From Ilumatobacteraceae bacterium (GTDB taxonomy: Bacteria; Actinomycetota; Acidimicrobiia; Acidimicrobiales; Ilumatobacteraceae), in assembly GCA_018401375.1 (NCBI GenBank), contig JAGYKR010000010.1, positions 1 through 64,000 of the forward strand: DNA of 64,000 nucleotides, read 5' to 3'. A model generated the notes under the pieces. That model made no database searches. It worked only from the letters and a program-made list of their open reading frames with translations, and was not told the DNA's origin. This document shows, one piece after another, positions 34,389 through 42,009 of the stretch. A program made the position numbers and the translations under genes. Within the stretch, counting starts at the first letter, position 1. Each line of letters opens with the position of its first letter.

Positions 34389-35233
34389 TGTCGATGTTCC
34401 CTCCCCCCACCACCCCGGCTGTCGGATGGCACCGTGACCCGAACGGGTCAGCGGAAATGAAATATTTCGATGGCTATCGCTGGGCAGATGACCCTGCGGT
34501 CGCGGACCACGCCGATCCATCCGCAGAGGTCGTGCAGATCCCGGTCAGGTCTGGAGTTCTGGCTGTTGTGGTCTTGTTGTTGTCCCTGCTATTGAGCGGG
34601 CTCGGTCTTGTCTTCGCCCTCGAACTCGGGGCTGGGGATGCTGTGGGTCTCGGCATCGCAATGGTATTCGCCTACCTCCCGGTGGTGGGCTTTGCAATTA
34701 TCTCGGCGCGGACCTGGGGATCTGGTGACCTGCTCGGAGATCTCGGATTGCGATCGCGCTGGGTGGATCTCGGTTGGGGTCCATTGATCTGGTTGGCGGC
34801 GATCGCCGTACAGATCCTGATCGGTGGGCTGATAGTGGCTCTTGATGTGCCCACGGTGTCTAACACCGAAGGCATGTCAGAGTTGAGTGGTCGGACCGCC
34901 GAAATCGGAGTCTTGATTTTTGCTGCGGTGGTGATGGCACCGATCGTGGAAGAACTCGTGTTTCGGGGATTGTTGTTGCGATCGTTGGCTCGGGTGATGC
35001 GCGCCCCGTGGGCGATTCTGATTCAAGCCTTCTTGTTCGGGTTGTTACATCTGAATCCGGAGGCGGGGATCGCCAATCTCGGTTTAGTGGTGATCTTGAC
35101 CGGGGTCGGGGCGGTGTTTGGAACTGCTGCCCATCGCCTCGGCCGGATCGCACCGACCATCATTGCGCACGCAATCTTTAATGGCGTGGTCCTGGCATTG
35201 GTGCTGAGCGGAGTCCTCGACGATCTCGTTTGA
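34388..35233 (+). CDS. CPBP family intramembrane metalloprotease with N-terminal DUF2510 module
   Basis: 281 residues. Residues ~12-40 (GWHRDPNGSAEMKYFDGYRW) are a DUF2510 motif, followed by a multi-helix membrane domain with the CAAX-protease/bacteriocin-processing motifs EELVFRG, FLFGLLHL and HAIFN that bind the metal and catalyse cleavage. Role unknown; such proteins act in peptide processing or immunity. Coupled to the upstream gene by a 1-nt overlap. Stop codon is inside a 15-nt tandem repeat. Confidence 0.87.
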   Translation: MSMFPPPTTPAVGWHRDPNGSAEMKYFDGYRWADDPAVADHADPSAEVVQIPVRSGVLAVVVLLLSLLLSGLGLVFALELGAGDAVGLGIAMVFAYLPVVGFAIISARTWGSGDLLGDLGLRSRWVDLGWGPLIWLAAIAVQILIGGLIVALDVPTVSNTEGMSELSGRTAEIGVLIFAAVVMAPIVEELVFRGLLLRSLARVMRAPWAILIQAFLFGLLHLNPEAGIANLGLVVILTGVGAVFGTAAHRLGRIAPTIIAHAIFNGVVLALVLSGVLDDLV

Positions 35234-35267
35234 TCACCTCTCGTTTGATCACCTCTCGTTTGATCAC
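35225..35267. repeat. Tandem repeat, 15-nt unit x3, carrying the CPBP stop codon
   Basis: CTCGTTTGATCACCT at 35225-35239 and 35240-35254, then a partial copy to 35267. The TGA that stops the CPBP gene is at 35231-35233 and is repeated in each copy; each unit also holds the palindrome TGATCA. Sits between convergent CPBP and panC genes. Confidence 0.85.
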
Positions 35268-35284
35268 GGGGGCGAGCAGTCGGA

Positions 35285-36151
35285 TCAGGCCTGAGCAGGA
35301 ACCTGCTGGTTGTCGATCAGGCGGACCCCATCCACCCAGACCGCAGCGATCACCAGACTGTGATGACCCGACCGATGATCTTCACGGGTGATGAAAGTGG
35401 TGGGATCAACCAGGTCCAGATATTCGACCGTGGCCAGAGGTTCTGCCTCGATGAGAGCCAACGCTTCGGATTTAATCTCGGACCAAGGACGATCACTGTC
35501 GCTGAGACCGGCGATCGCAACATTGAGTGCAGCGGGCACACAGGTGGCCGCGGCTCGAGCCTCAGGACTGAGGCGGCGATTCCGGCTCGACATCGCAAGC
35601 CCATCGGGTTCGCGTACCGTCGGGACCCCATAGATCTCCACACCGAGATCCAGATCGGTCACCATCTGTGAGATCAACGCGAGTTGTTGAGCGTCCTTGC
35701 GCCCGAAGATCGCTACATCAGGGCGCACTGCGTTGAAGAGTTTCGTGACCACCGTGGCCACCCCAGTGAAATGGCCTGGCCGATGAGCCCCTTCAAAACC
35801 CTCAGCGATTGCGCCGGGCACCACTCGGGTATCGAACCCCACCGGATACATCGATTCCGCAGTCGGGAAGTAGATCGCATCCACCTCATGTCGGGCGCAG
35901 ATATCGAGGTCCTCAGATGCGGGGCGCGGATAACTCTGGAAGTCTTCCGCCCGATCGAATTGCATCGGGTTCACGAAGATCGTGACCACCACGAGATCTG
36001 CGTGATGTCGGGCTTCTTGGATCACAACCTCATGCCCACGATGTAGCGCACCCATCGTGGGCACCACCGCGATCCGCTGCCCTGCACGGGAGCGCTCGAG
36101 AGACCAGACCCGCATCGCAGTCGGAGAGTCAAAGATGTGGGGAGAGGGCAT
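35285..36151 (-). CDS. panC: Pantothenate synthetase
   Basis: 288 residues, standard length. ATP motif PTMGALHRGH, VTIFVNPMQF, FGRKDAQQL and VREPDGLAMSSRNRRLSPE are diagnostic. Joins pantoate and beta-alanine with ATP in CoA biosynthesis. It lies 42 bp downstream of the P1 peptidase on the same strand, which may produce small amines or beta-amino acids, so a functional link is possible but only inferred. Confidence 0.95.
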   Translation of the reverse strand: MPSPHIFDSPTAMRVWSLERSRAGQRIAVVPTMGALHRGHEVVIQEARHHADLVVVTIFVNPMQFDRAEDFQSYPRPASEDLDICARHEVDAIYFPTAESMYPVGFDTRVVPGAIAEGFEGAHRPGHFTGVATVVTKLFNAVRPDVAIFGRKDAQQLALISQMVTDLDLGVEIYGVPTVREPDGLAMSSRNRRLSPEARAAATCVPAALNVAIAGLSDSDRPWSEIKSEALALIEAEPLATVEYLDLVDPTTFITREDHRSGHHSLVIAAVWVDGVRLIDNQQVPAQA

Positions 36152-36193
36152 GTCAGGGCATCAATAAAAGTGGTGACTGGTGGAGCAATGACG

Positions 36194-37297
36194 CTAGCGG
36201 TGAGGTTCGTGGGCAGCGAAAACTCCGGGGGCGCAGTGCCGGTAGCTCGGGGGTCCGGCCGGGTCGCTGTGGTGCTGCACTGCACTCACAAGAGCGTCGG
36301 TACACGCCTCAGCAAAGCAGTTTGCCCCGGCTTCAAGGAGTGCGTTCAAGAGGCCGGGTCTGCTGTGGGTGGCCCCATAGCGATCCCGATCCGCATCGGT
36401 GTTGAGCGGATCAGGCAGAGGCATCAGGCGATGCTCACCGGTGGCGAGAGCAAAAATGGTGTCACCATCAAACATTGAATGTGCTGGTCTCACCGCACGG
36501 GCCAAACCGTCATGTCCGACCGAGGCCAACTTTGTTGCTTCCGCCACGGTCAGGTCCGCCGATGTCGCGATCACGCCGATCACCGTATTTAACGGCCCGG
36601 GCTCATTCCCGGGCTTGTTCGGTGTGACAGGTGTCCGAGGTGCGAGACGAGCTTCTTCAAGGGCGGCGATCTCGGCGGCCGTTGCCGGGTGAAGATCGGC
36701 GGTACCCGGTACCCATGGAAGTCCGGACCCAGGATCGATCGCTGATCCTGAGGAGTTCAGGACCACGAGTGCTCCCACCCAGATGTCACCCACCTGCTGG
36801 CTTGCTGATCCGACACCGCCTTGGAGACCGCCGCTGAGCGCCCCGGTTCCGGCGCCACGCGTGCCGTGGCATTCAACGAATGGCCCAGCGGATTCCGCAG
36901 CGGCACGACCGTCGGCAGGGGTTGGCCATGCAGTGAACTCCCCGCCACGGCCGAGATCAAAGATCACTGCGGCGGGAACTACCGGCACTACTTCTGTGGG
37001 ACCACGACCGAGATCCACCCCGAGTCCGTGCTCACGACACCATTCCATGACACCGTGGGCGGCCCCGAGACCAAATGCGCTCCCACCGCTTAAACAGATC
37101 GCATGGATTCGTTCCACCAAGGTGGTGGGACTCAGGGCATCGATCTCTCTTGTGCCGGGCCCACCGCCTCGGACATCCACTCCGGCGACTGCACCGGCCT
37201 TCGCAAGCACAACAGTGACACCGGTTCGTGATCCAGGCCCCGTGCATGTGTGATGTCCAACCTCAATACCCGCAACGTCGGTGATGGCCCCAGACAT
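36194..37297 (-). CDS. P1 family peptidase (DmpA/BapA type, peptidase S58)
   Basis: 367 residues from ATG 37297. Typical parts: VGHHTC at the N-terminus, SGGSAFGLGAAHGVMEW, GALVVLNSSGS, NTVIGVIATSADLT with the likely self-processing Thr/Ser region, and ARAVRPAHSMFDGDTIFALATG (cut: RPAHSMFDGDTIFALATG). These N-terminal-nucleophile aminopeptidases cleave themselves into two chains and release D- or beta-amino acids from peptides. The ATG overlaps the stop of the upstream carboxylesterase by 4 bp (ATGA). Confidence 0.87.
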   Translation of the reverse strand: MSGAITDVAGIEVGHHTCTGPGSRTGVTVVLAKAGAVAGVDVRGGGPGTREIDALSPTTLVERIHAICLSGGSAFGLGAAHGVMEWCREHGLGVDLGRGPTEVVPVVPAAVIFDLGRGGEFTAWPTPADGRAAAESAGPFVECHGTRGAGTGALSGGLQGGVGSASQQVGDIWVGALVVLNSSGSAIDPGSGLPWVPGTADLHPATAAEIAALEEARLAPRTPVTPNKPGNEPGPLNTVIGVIATSADLTVAEATKLASVGHDGLARAVRPAHSMFDGDTIFALATGEHRLMPLPDPLNTDADRDRYGATHSRPGLLNALLEAGANCFAEACTDALVSAVQHHSDPAGPPSYRHCAPGVFAAHEPHR

Positions 37298-38817
37298 CAG
37301 GCGATGTTGTCCCACAGTTCGCGGATTTCTGGTTCGGGATCACGCAGGGTCTGAGATACCGGCCCGTCCGCATCCTCGATGTTGACCCCCGTAGGGATCC
37401 CACCAATTTGGAGGGTGGTGCGGTCCTGAGGGTCGTAGTGATCCCAACCCGGGTCACCGCTACTGGCGAACCGAATCAGACGTCCGGAGAGTTCCGCGGC
37501 CACGCCGAGGTGTTGGGGATGTTCCCCGATGAACATCGGAACTCCCGGTCGATCAAGGTTAGAAAAGGCGTAAGGAATATCGAGGCCGTGACATGACCCG
37601 AGCAGCCCGTCAAAAGCCGCAGAGGGGTGGCAGAACCAGTAGGACCACACCGGTCCGGAGGTTTTGGCCTCTGCTAAACGGCGAGCGGTGACCCGGAAAG
37701 TTTCGTCGGTTTGTAAAGCGGAGAGGAGTTGCGCATTGGTGGCACCGACACGATGGGTGCGATAGGTCGCAAGAGCCTCAGAGCTCTGGTGGCCGAAGCG
37801 TCGATCGAACTGTTCTCGCAGATCATCCTCGGTGAGAGTTGCGGCCGCAGGATCAAAAGCAGTGAACAGATGCATCTCATCACGGTTGGTTCCGATGACG
37901 AGGGGACGCGCATCTTCAGCAATCGCTGCCAGTGCGTCCTGCGGCTCCGGTCCTGGCAATACCGCACCCCCTGCGGTTGGCGAGAACGCTGTCAATGCAT
38001 CGGAACGATGTGCCTCAATCTCCGCTTGGACACTCAATAACTCGGCTGTGGTGAGCGATGCGGGATCGCTGGGAGACACATCACGGAAGCGGGCCTCGGC
38101 CTCACGGGAACGTTCCAGCGAGCGGATTTGTGTGATCGAGGGACTCATCGCCCAAAAGCGGTGAGCGAGGCCGGTGGTGCGGGTGGCGGCTGCGAGGCTG
38201 AGCACACTTGTTCCGCCTGCGGATTCACCAAAGACGGTCACTTGATCCGGGTTGCCTCCAAAAGCCTCAACATTGCGCTGCACCCAGTCCAGCACTGCGA
38301 GTTGGTCAGCGAGACCAAGATCGGCCTCGCCGAGAAACCCGAATGCGCCGAGCCGGTAGTTACAGGTGATGACTACGAGATCGCCGAGACCAGCCAGATT
38401 GGACCCGTGATACCAGGGCATGGCGCCGCCGCCATTGATGAACGCACCCCCATGGATCCAAACCAGTACCGGGCGGGGACGTCCCCGATGGTCCGGTGTG
38501 AACAGGTTCAGATGGAGACATTCCTCGTCCACCTCGAGTGAGGTGGCCCCGAGAAGACGTTCCAAGGTGCCCGGGTTTTGGGGGCATTGGGCGCGGTATT
38601 CGGTGGCATCAAATCCTCCACGCAGCGGCTCTGAGCGGGAACTGCGGGTGGTTTGGCGCGCCAGATTGGTGATCGCTTCGGGGGTCCGGAATCGATCGGC
38701 GGTGGCATAGGGAATCCCTTTAAACACCAACGTCTCCAACGGGGAATTCGCGCTCGGTCCTTGGCTGAGCCCGGTGATCTGCCCGATCGGGGTAGGGATT
38801 GTGCGCAGTTCAGACAT
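37297..38817 (-). CDS. Type B carboxylesterase
   Basis: 506 residues, normal for the family. Oxyanion motif WIHGGAFINGG, nucleophile in FGESAGGTSV, and the C-terminal His region SCHGLDIPYAF. ALVWIHG-type and EDCLHLN-like (EECLHLNLFTP) sequences agree. Cytoplasmic, no signal peptide. Hydrolyses carboxylic esters; substrate unknown. First gene of a likely operon with the P1 peptidase and panC. No Shine-Dalgarno or canonical -10 box was recognised before the ATG. Confidence 0.92.
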   Translation of the reverse strand: MSELRTIPTPIGQITGLSQGPSANSPLETLVFKGIPYATADRFRTPEAITNLARQTTRSSRSEPLRGGFDATEYRAQCPQNPGTLERLLGATSLEVDEECLHLNLFTPDHRGRPRPVLVWIHGGAFINGGGAMPWYHGSNLAGLGDLVVITCNYRLGAFGFLGEADLGLADQLAVLDWVQRNVEAFGGNPDQVTVFGESAGGTSVLSLAAATRTTGLAHRFWAMSPSITQIRSLERSREAEARFRDVSPSDPASLTTAELLSVQAEIEAHRSDALTAFSPTAGGAVLPGPEPQDALAAIAEDARPLVIGTNRDEMHLFTAFDPAAATLTEDDLREQFDRRFGHQSSEALATYRTHRVGATNAQLLSALQTDETFRVTARRLAEAKTSGPVWSYWFCHPSAAFDGLLGSCHGLDIPYAFSNLDRPGVPMFIGEHPQHLGVAAELSGRLIRFASSGDPGWDHYDPQDRTTLQIGGIPTGVNIEDADGPVSQTLRDPEPEIRELWDNIA

Positions 38818-38954
38818 GGAGTGCTGCCGTCACTGCTGAACCATCGAGCGATGTTATGGGCCGCTGAGGGGTAACAGGTTGGGGATTGCCGCGTGTGAAC
38901 TGGTTTCGCTGTGGTTGCGGGTGCGCCATATGCCCCACGGTAGTGTCCGCATTC

Positions 38955-39605
38955 GTGATGCATCGTCCCCTTCCGGATCATCGCCTCATCACCCGGGTCC
39001 GAGGTGCGGCCACCCGAATGCTCGGCGAGTTCGTCCAATGGGTGTGGGCGCGCTCGGTGGAGGCCGCAGCGATCGGCCCGGCCACCCGTCGGGGTCAACG
39101 CTTCGGTGCGTTCGGTGAACGCAGCGTGATCTGTTTTCCTCACAACACGATCATGAACGAGCGCTACATCCGGATCGGAAGCGGCACCATGATTGGTCCC
39201 GGTGTCACCTTGTCGGCGGGCATGGTGCCGGGCCAAGAGTGCATGTTTGATCCGGTCGTTGAAATTGGCGATCGGTGCCTAATCGGCAAGGGCAGTGGAA
39301 TCGTCGGCCATCTCAGCATCCAAATCGGAGACGATGTGTGGACCGGACATCACGTGTACATCACTGACCAGAATCACGGGTACGAGGATCCGAACCTGCC
39401 GATCTCTGAACAAACTCAACCGGAGCGACCGGTCACAATCGGTAACGGGTCATGGATCGGTCACGGCTCAGTGATTTTGCCCGGCGCCACCATCGGCGAA
39501 CATGTGGTGATCGGCGCAAACAGCGTGGTCACGGGAACAATCCCGTCCTTCAGCGTGGCGGTAGGTTCACCGGCGAAGGTCATCAGAACCATCGAGGCGC
39601 TGTGA
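38955..39605 (+). CDS. Left-handed beta-helix (hexapeptide) acyltransferase
   Basis: 216 residues from GTG 38955 (ATG 38958 is next). From about residue 75 on, successive hexapeptide repeats such as IRIGSG, VEIGDR, IQIGDD, VTIGNG, ATIGEH and VVIGAN build the left-handed helix, with the DQNHGYEDPNLPI loop and VTGTIPSFSVAVGSPAKVIR that are typical of WbbJ/maltose O-acetyltransferase-like enzymes. O-acetylation of a sugar or similar acceptor is likely. TAGTGT lies 8 nt upstream of the GTG. Stop codon overlaps a 17-nt tandem repeat. Confidence 0.88.
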   Translation: MMHRPLPDHRLITRVRGAATRMLGEFVQWVWARSVEAAAIGPATRRGQRFGAFGERSVICFPHNTIMNERYIRIGSGTMIGPGVTLSAGMVPGQECMFDPVVEIGDRCLIGKGSGIVGHLSIQIGDDVWTGHHVYITDQNHGYEDPNLPISEQTQPERPVTIGNGSWIGHGSVILPGATIGEHVVIGANSVVTGTIPSFSVAVGSPAKVIRTIEAL

Positions 39606-39671
39606 TCATAGGTCCGGAGGGATCATAGGTCCAGAAGGATCACAGGTCCGGAGGGATCACAGGTCCCGAGG
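39604..39671. repeat. Tandem repeat, 17-nt unit x4, spanning both convergent stop codons
   Basis: Four exact-length copies (39604-39620, 39621-39637, 39638-39654, 39655-39671) of GATCATAGGTCCGGAGG with 1-3 changes each. It starts inside the TGA of the acyltransferase gene (39603-39605) and ends inside the last codons of the convergent gene (stop 39657-39659). Confidence 0.9.
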
Positions 39672-40172
39672 CGGAGCGCAGGAACCCATCTCATTGTCGT
39701 TGGCGAAGACGGTGAGCCTTTCGCTGACCGGGATGCCTCCTGTTTCCGCTTCTCGGAACACTTCATTGGATCCGTTGCGGACCTCGCTCGCATAATCCCG
39801 GCGGTTGCCAATGTAGAGCCGATACTCCTCGGCCCATAGCGGCACGATCGCTTGAGCCTTCTCCGAGGTCAGGGTGCCTGCGAGGACCTGATCCAGCATG
39901 GTTTCCAAGATGTCGGTGCTGCGATCGATGAGGTCACCTCGTTCAGCGAGCATTGCTCGGTCGTTCGGATCGATGCGTCGGAAATCTGCGAGGGCCTCAC
40001 GACGCTCGTTGGCCTCGGCGCAAATCGATTCAGCCCGTTCAATCCAAACGGGCTCATCAACCCTGTTGATCGCATCTTTGGAAGCGAAGAACAAAGCCCA
40101 GGTCCAAAAGATCACGAAGGTGATGAGGGCGACTGCGATCAGCAGGCCGGGAATGGTGATCCGACGACTCAC
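39657..40172 (-). CDS. Membrane-anchored protein of unknown function
   Basis: 171 residues. One N-terminal hydrophobic helix (about 10-30, LLIAVALITFVIFWTWALFF) acting as anchor, then a mostly helical extracytoplasmic part with two Cys (in RAESICAEAN and NEMGSCAPP) that could form a disulfide. No family recognised. GTG start with TAACGT 7 nt upstream. Stop lies in the 17-nt tandem repeat shared with the convergent gene; the last residues may be repeat-derived. Confidence 0.75.
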   Translation of the reverse strand: MSRRITIPGLLIAVALITFVIFWTWALFFASKDAINRVDEPVWIERAESICAEANERREALADFRRIDPNDRAMLAERGDLIDRSTDILETMLDQVLAGTLTSEKAQAIVPLWAEEYRLYIGNRRDYASEVRNGSNEVFREAETGGIPVSERLTVFANDNEMGSCAPPRDL

Positions 40173-40179
40173 ATATCCG

Positions 40180-40185
40180 ACGTTA
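40180..40185 (-). promoter_or_regulatory. -10-like box TAACGT of the anchored-protein gene
   Basis: Minus-strand TAACGT, 7 nt before GTG 40172. The divergent ABC gene starts 44 bp away. Confidence 0.42.
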
Positions 40186-40215
40186 GGGGCCAGATCGCCT
40201 GATAGACACTTTCTT

Positions 40216-42009
40216 GTGAGTTCCCCCGATCAGCGAGGGCGGTTTCGTCGCCTGAGATCTGCGTACCGTTTGATTTCGGCTCTGATTTCGCTTCATCCGA
40301 AAATTTTCGCTGTGGCGTTGGCGGGCGGAGTGTCTTTTGCGGTGGCCACTGTTGCGTCAAGCCTTGCGATTCGCTGGGTGATCGACAATGTGATCATCAT
40401 CCGGTTTGATGAACCCCCACTGGCTGGTGGCCAGTTGTTGATCGGCCTCGGTCTGGTGATCGGGATCGGGTTGTTGCGGTCGGTGGCGGTGGTGGTGCGT
40501 CGCTCCTTCGCCGGGATTTTCCAGTGGCGTTCAGCCGAAACCTTGTCACGGTCGGTTGCAGAGCGGTATCTGCGCCAGCCGATGTCGTGGTTCCAAGGTC
40601 GTAGTGAGGGTGACCTGATCGCTCGGGCCGGTGTGGATGTGGAAGCCACCGTCTCGGTATTGGCGCCTATCCCTTTTGCTACAGGTGCGGTGGTGTTGTT
40701 GGTGTTATCCACCTCGTGGCTGCTGTGGACCGATCTCCCCATCGGGGCCGTGGCATTGGTGGCGGGTCCGAGCCTGCTGTGGGCGAACGTCCGTTACCAG
40801 CGCCGAGCCGAAGGCCATTTCACTGCCGCCCAAGAACATCTCGGTGATTTCTCCGGCGCAGTGCATGAGAGCCTTGATGGGGTCAACTTGGTCAAGGCAT
40901 ACGGGGCGGAGGAGCGCGAGACCCGGCGGCTTGGAGAACTCGCTGCAATGGTGCGTGAATCTCGGATCGCAGCAATCAGATTGCGGGCCACCTTTGAGGC
41001 GTTACTGGAACTCGTCCCAGCTTTAACCAATGTGTGCCTGGTCGTGGTCGGTGCGGTCCGAATCTCCTCTGGAGATCTGTCCATCGGAGAGTTGACGGCA
41101 GCGGTGTTCATGTTTTCTCTGCTGGTCTTTCCGCTCCGTTTGATCGGGTATGTGCTGTCGGACCTTCCTCGCTCCCAAGCAGGGTGGGCACGGATCACAG
41201 AGATCCTCTCCGATCCGATCATGGCGGATCCGAAGGACCGGATCGGGGTAGCGCCCGACGGGTGGGGAGTGACCGCAGTTGGGGTCACCCACACCCCCGG
41301 CCGCGAGGGTTCAGGTGCGGACATGAACCCGACATTGCGCGAGGTTCATCTGCAGGTCCCCTCCGGAGAGGTGCTCGCCGTGGTGGGCGCTACCGGGTCG
41401 GGAAAGACCACCTTGATCGAGGTGCTGGCCGGCTTGAGGTCCCATACCGGTGAGATACGCGTTGCCGAAGGACCTCAAGCTGTGGTCCTCCAGGAGGCCT
41501 TCTTGTTCGCTGGCACCATCCGGGCCAACCTGTGCCTTGGTGAACCCTATGAGGATGAACAGATCTGGACCGCTCTCGATTGGGCGGCGGCCACAGAGTT
41601 CGTGAGCGAGTTGCGTAAAGGTCTCGACACGGTGGTGGGTGAACGCGGGGTTTCTCTCAGTGGTGGTCAACGCCAACGGGTGGCTCTCGCCCGAGCGCTG
41701 CTGCGGCGGCCCGTGCTTCTTCTTGCTGATGATGTGACCTCGGCGCTGGACCCGTCCACCGAGATCGCGGTCTTAGAAAACCTTCGGGTCAATCTCGGTT
41801 CCACCACGGTGGTGATGGTCGCCTCACGGCCCTCCACGATCCTGTTGGCCGATCAGGTTGCGTTCTTGCGGGATGGCAGCCTCGTGGAACAAGGCCTCCA
41901 CAGTGATCTGATGTCCCGACATCGGGACTATCGAGCCATTGTTGAAGCCTTCGAAACAGATCGAAAGCACTCGGGCGCAGCCGTAACGCAGCGGGGGCGC
42001 GATGAGTGA
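40216..42009 (+). CDS. ABC exporter half-transporter with degenerate ATPase site
   Basis: 597 residues from GTG 40216: six-helix permease (about 20-300) plus ATPase. Walker A GATGSGKTT (about 390), signature LSGGQRQR intact, but Walker B is LLLADDVTS (Asp in place of the catalytic Glu) and the switch His is replaced in VASRPST. So the site built from this subunit's Walker motifs cannot hydrolyse well, as in TM287 of heterodimeric exporters. Next gene overlaps by 8 bp and is the partner. The long open frame upstream of 40216 is a shadow; TAGACA lies 7 nt before the GTG. Confidence 0.9.
   Translation: MSSPDQRGRFRRLRSAYRLISALISLHPKIFAVALAGGVSFAVATVASSLAIRWVIDNVIIIRFDEPPLAGGQLLIGLGLVIGIGLLRSVAVVVRRSFAGIFQWRSAETLSRSVAERYLRQPMSWFQGRSEGDLIARAGVDVEATVSVLAPIPFATGAVVLLVLSTSWLLWTDLPIGAVALVAGPSLLWANVRYQRRAEGHFTAAQEHLGDFSGAVHESLDGVNLVKAYGAEERETRRLGELAAMVRESRIAAIRLRATFEALLELVPALTNVCLVVVGAVRISSGDLSIGELTAAVFMFSLLVFPLRLIGYVLSDLPRSQAGWARITEILSDPIMADPKDRIGVAPDGWGVTAVGVTHTPGREGSGADMNPTLREVHLQVPSGEVLAVVGATGSGKTTLIEVLAGLRSHTGEIRVAEGPQAVVLQEAFLFAGTIRANLCLGEPYEDEQIWTALDWAAATEFVSELRKGLDTVVGERGVSLSGGQRQRVALARALLRRPVLLLADDVTSALDPSTEIAVLENLRVNLGSTTVVMVASRPSTILLADQVAFLRDGSLVEQGLHSDLMSRHRDYRAIVEAFETDRKHSGAAVTQRGRDE

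Noticed and set aside
39898-40215. Upstream extension of the first ABC subunit
   Set aside because: Shadow of the anchored-protein gene; the sequence loses ABC similarity before GTG 40216.
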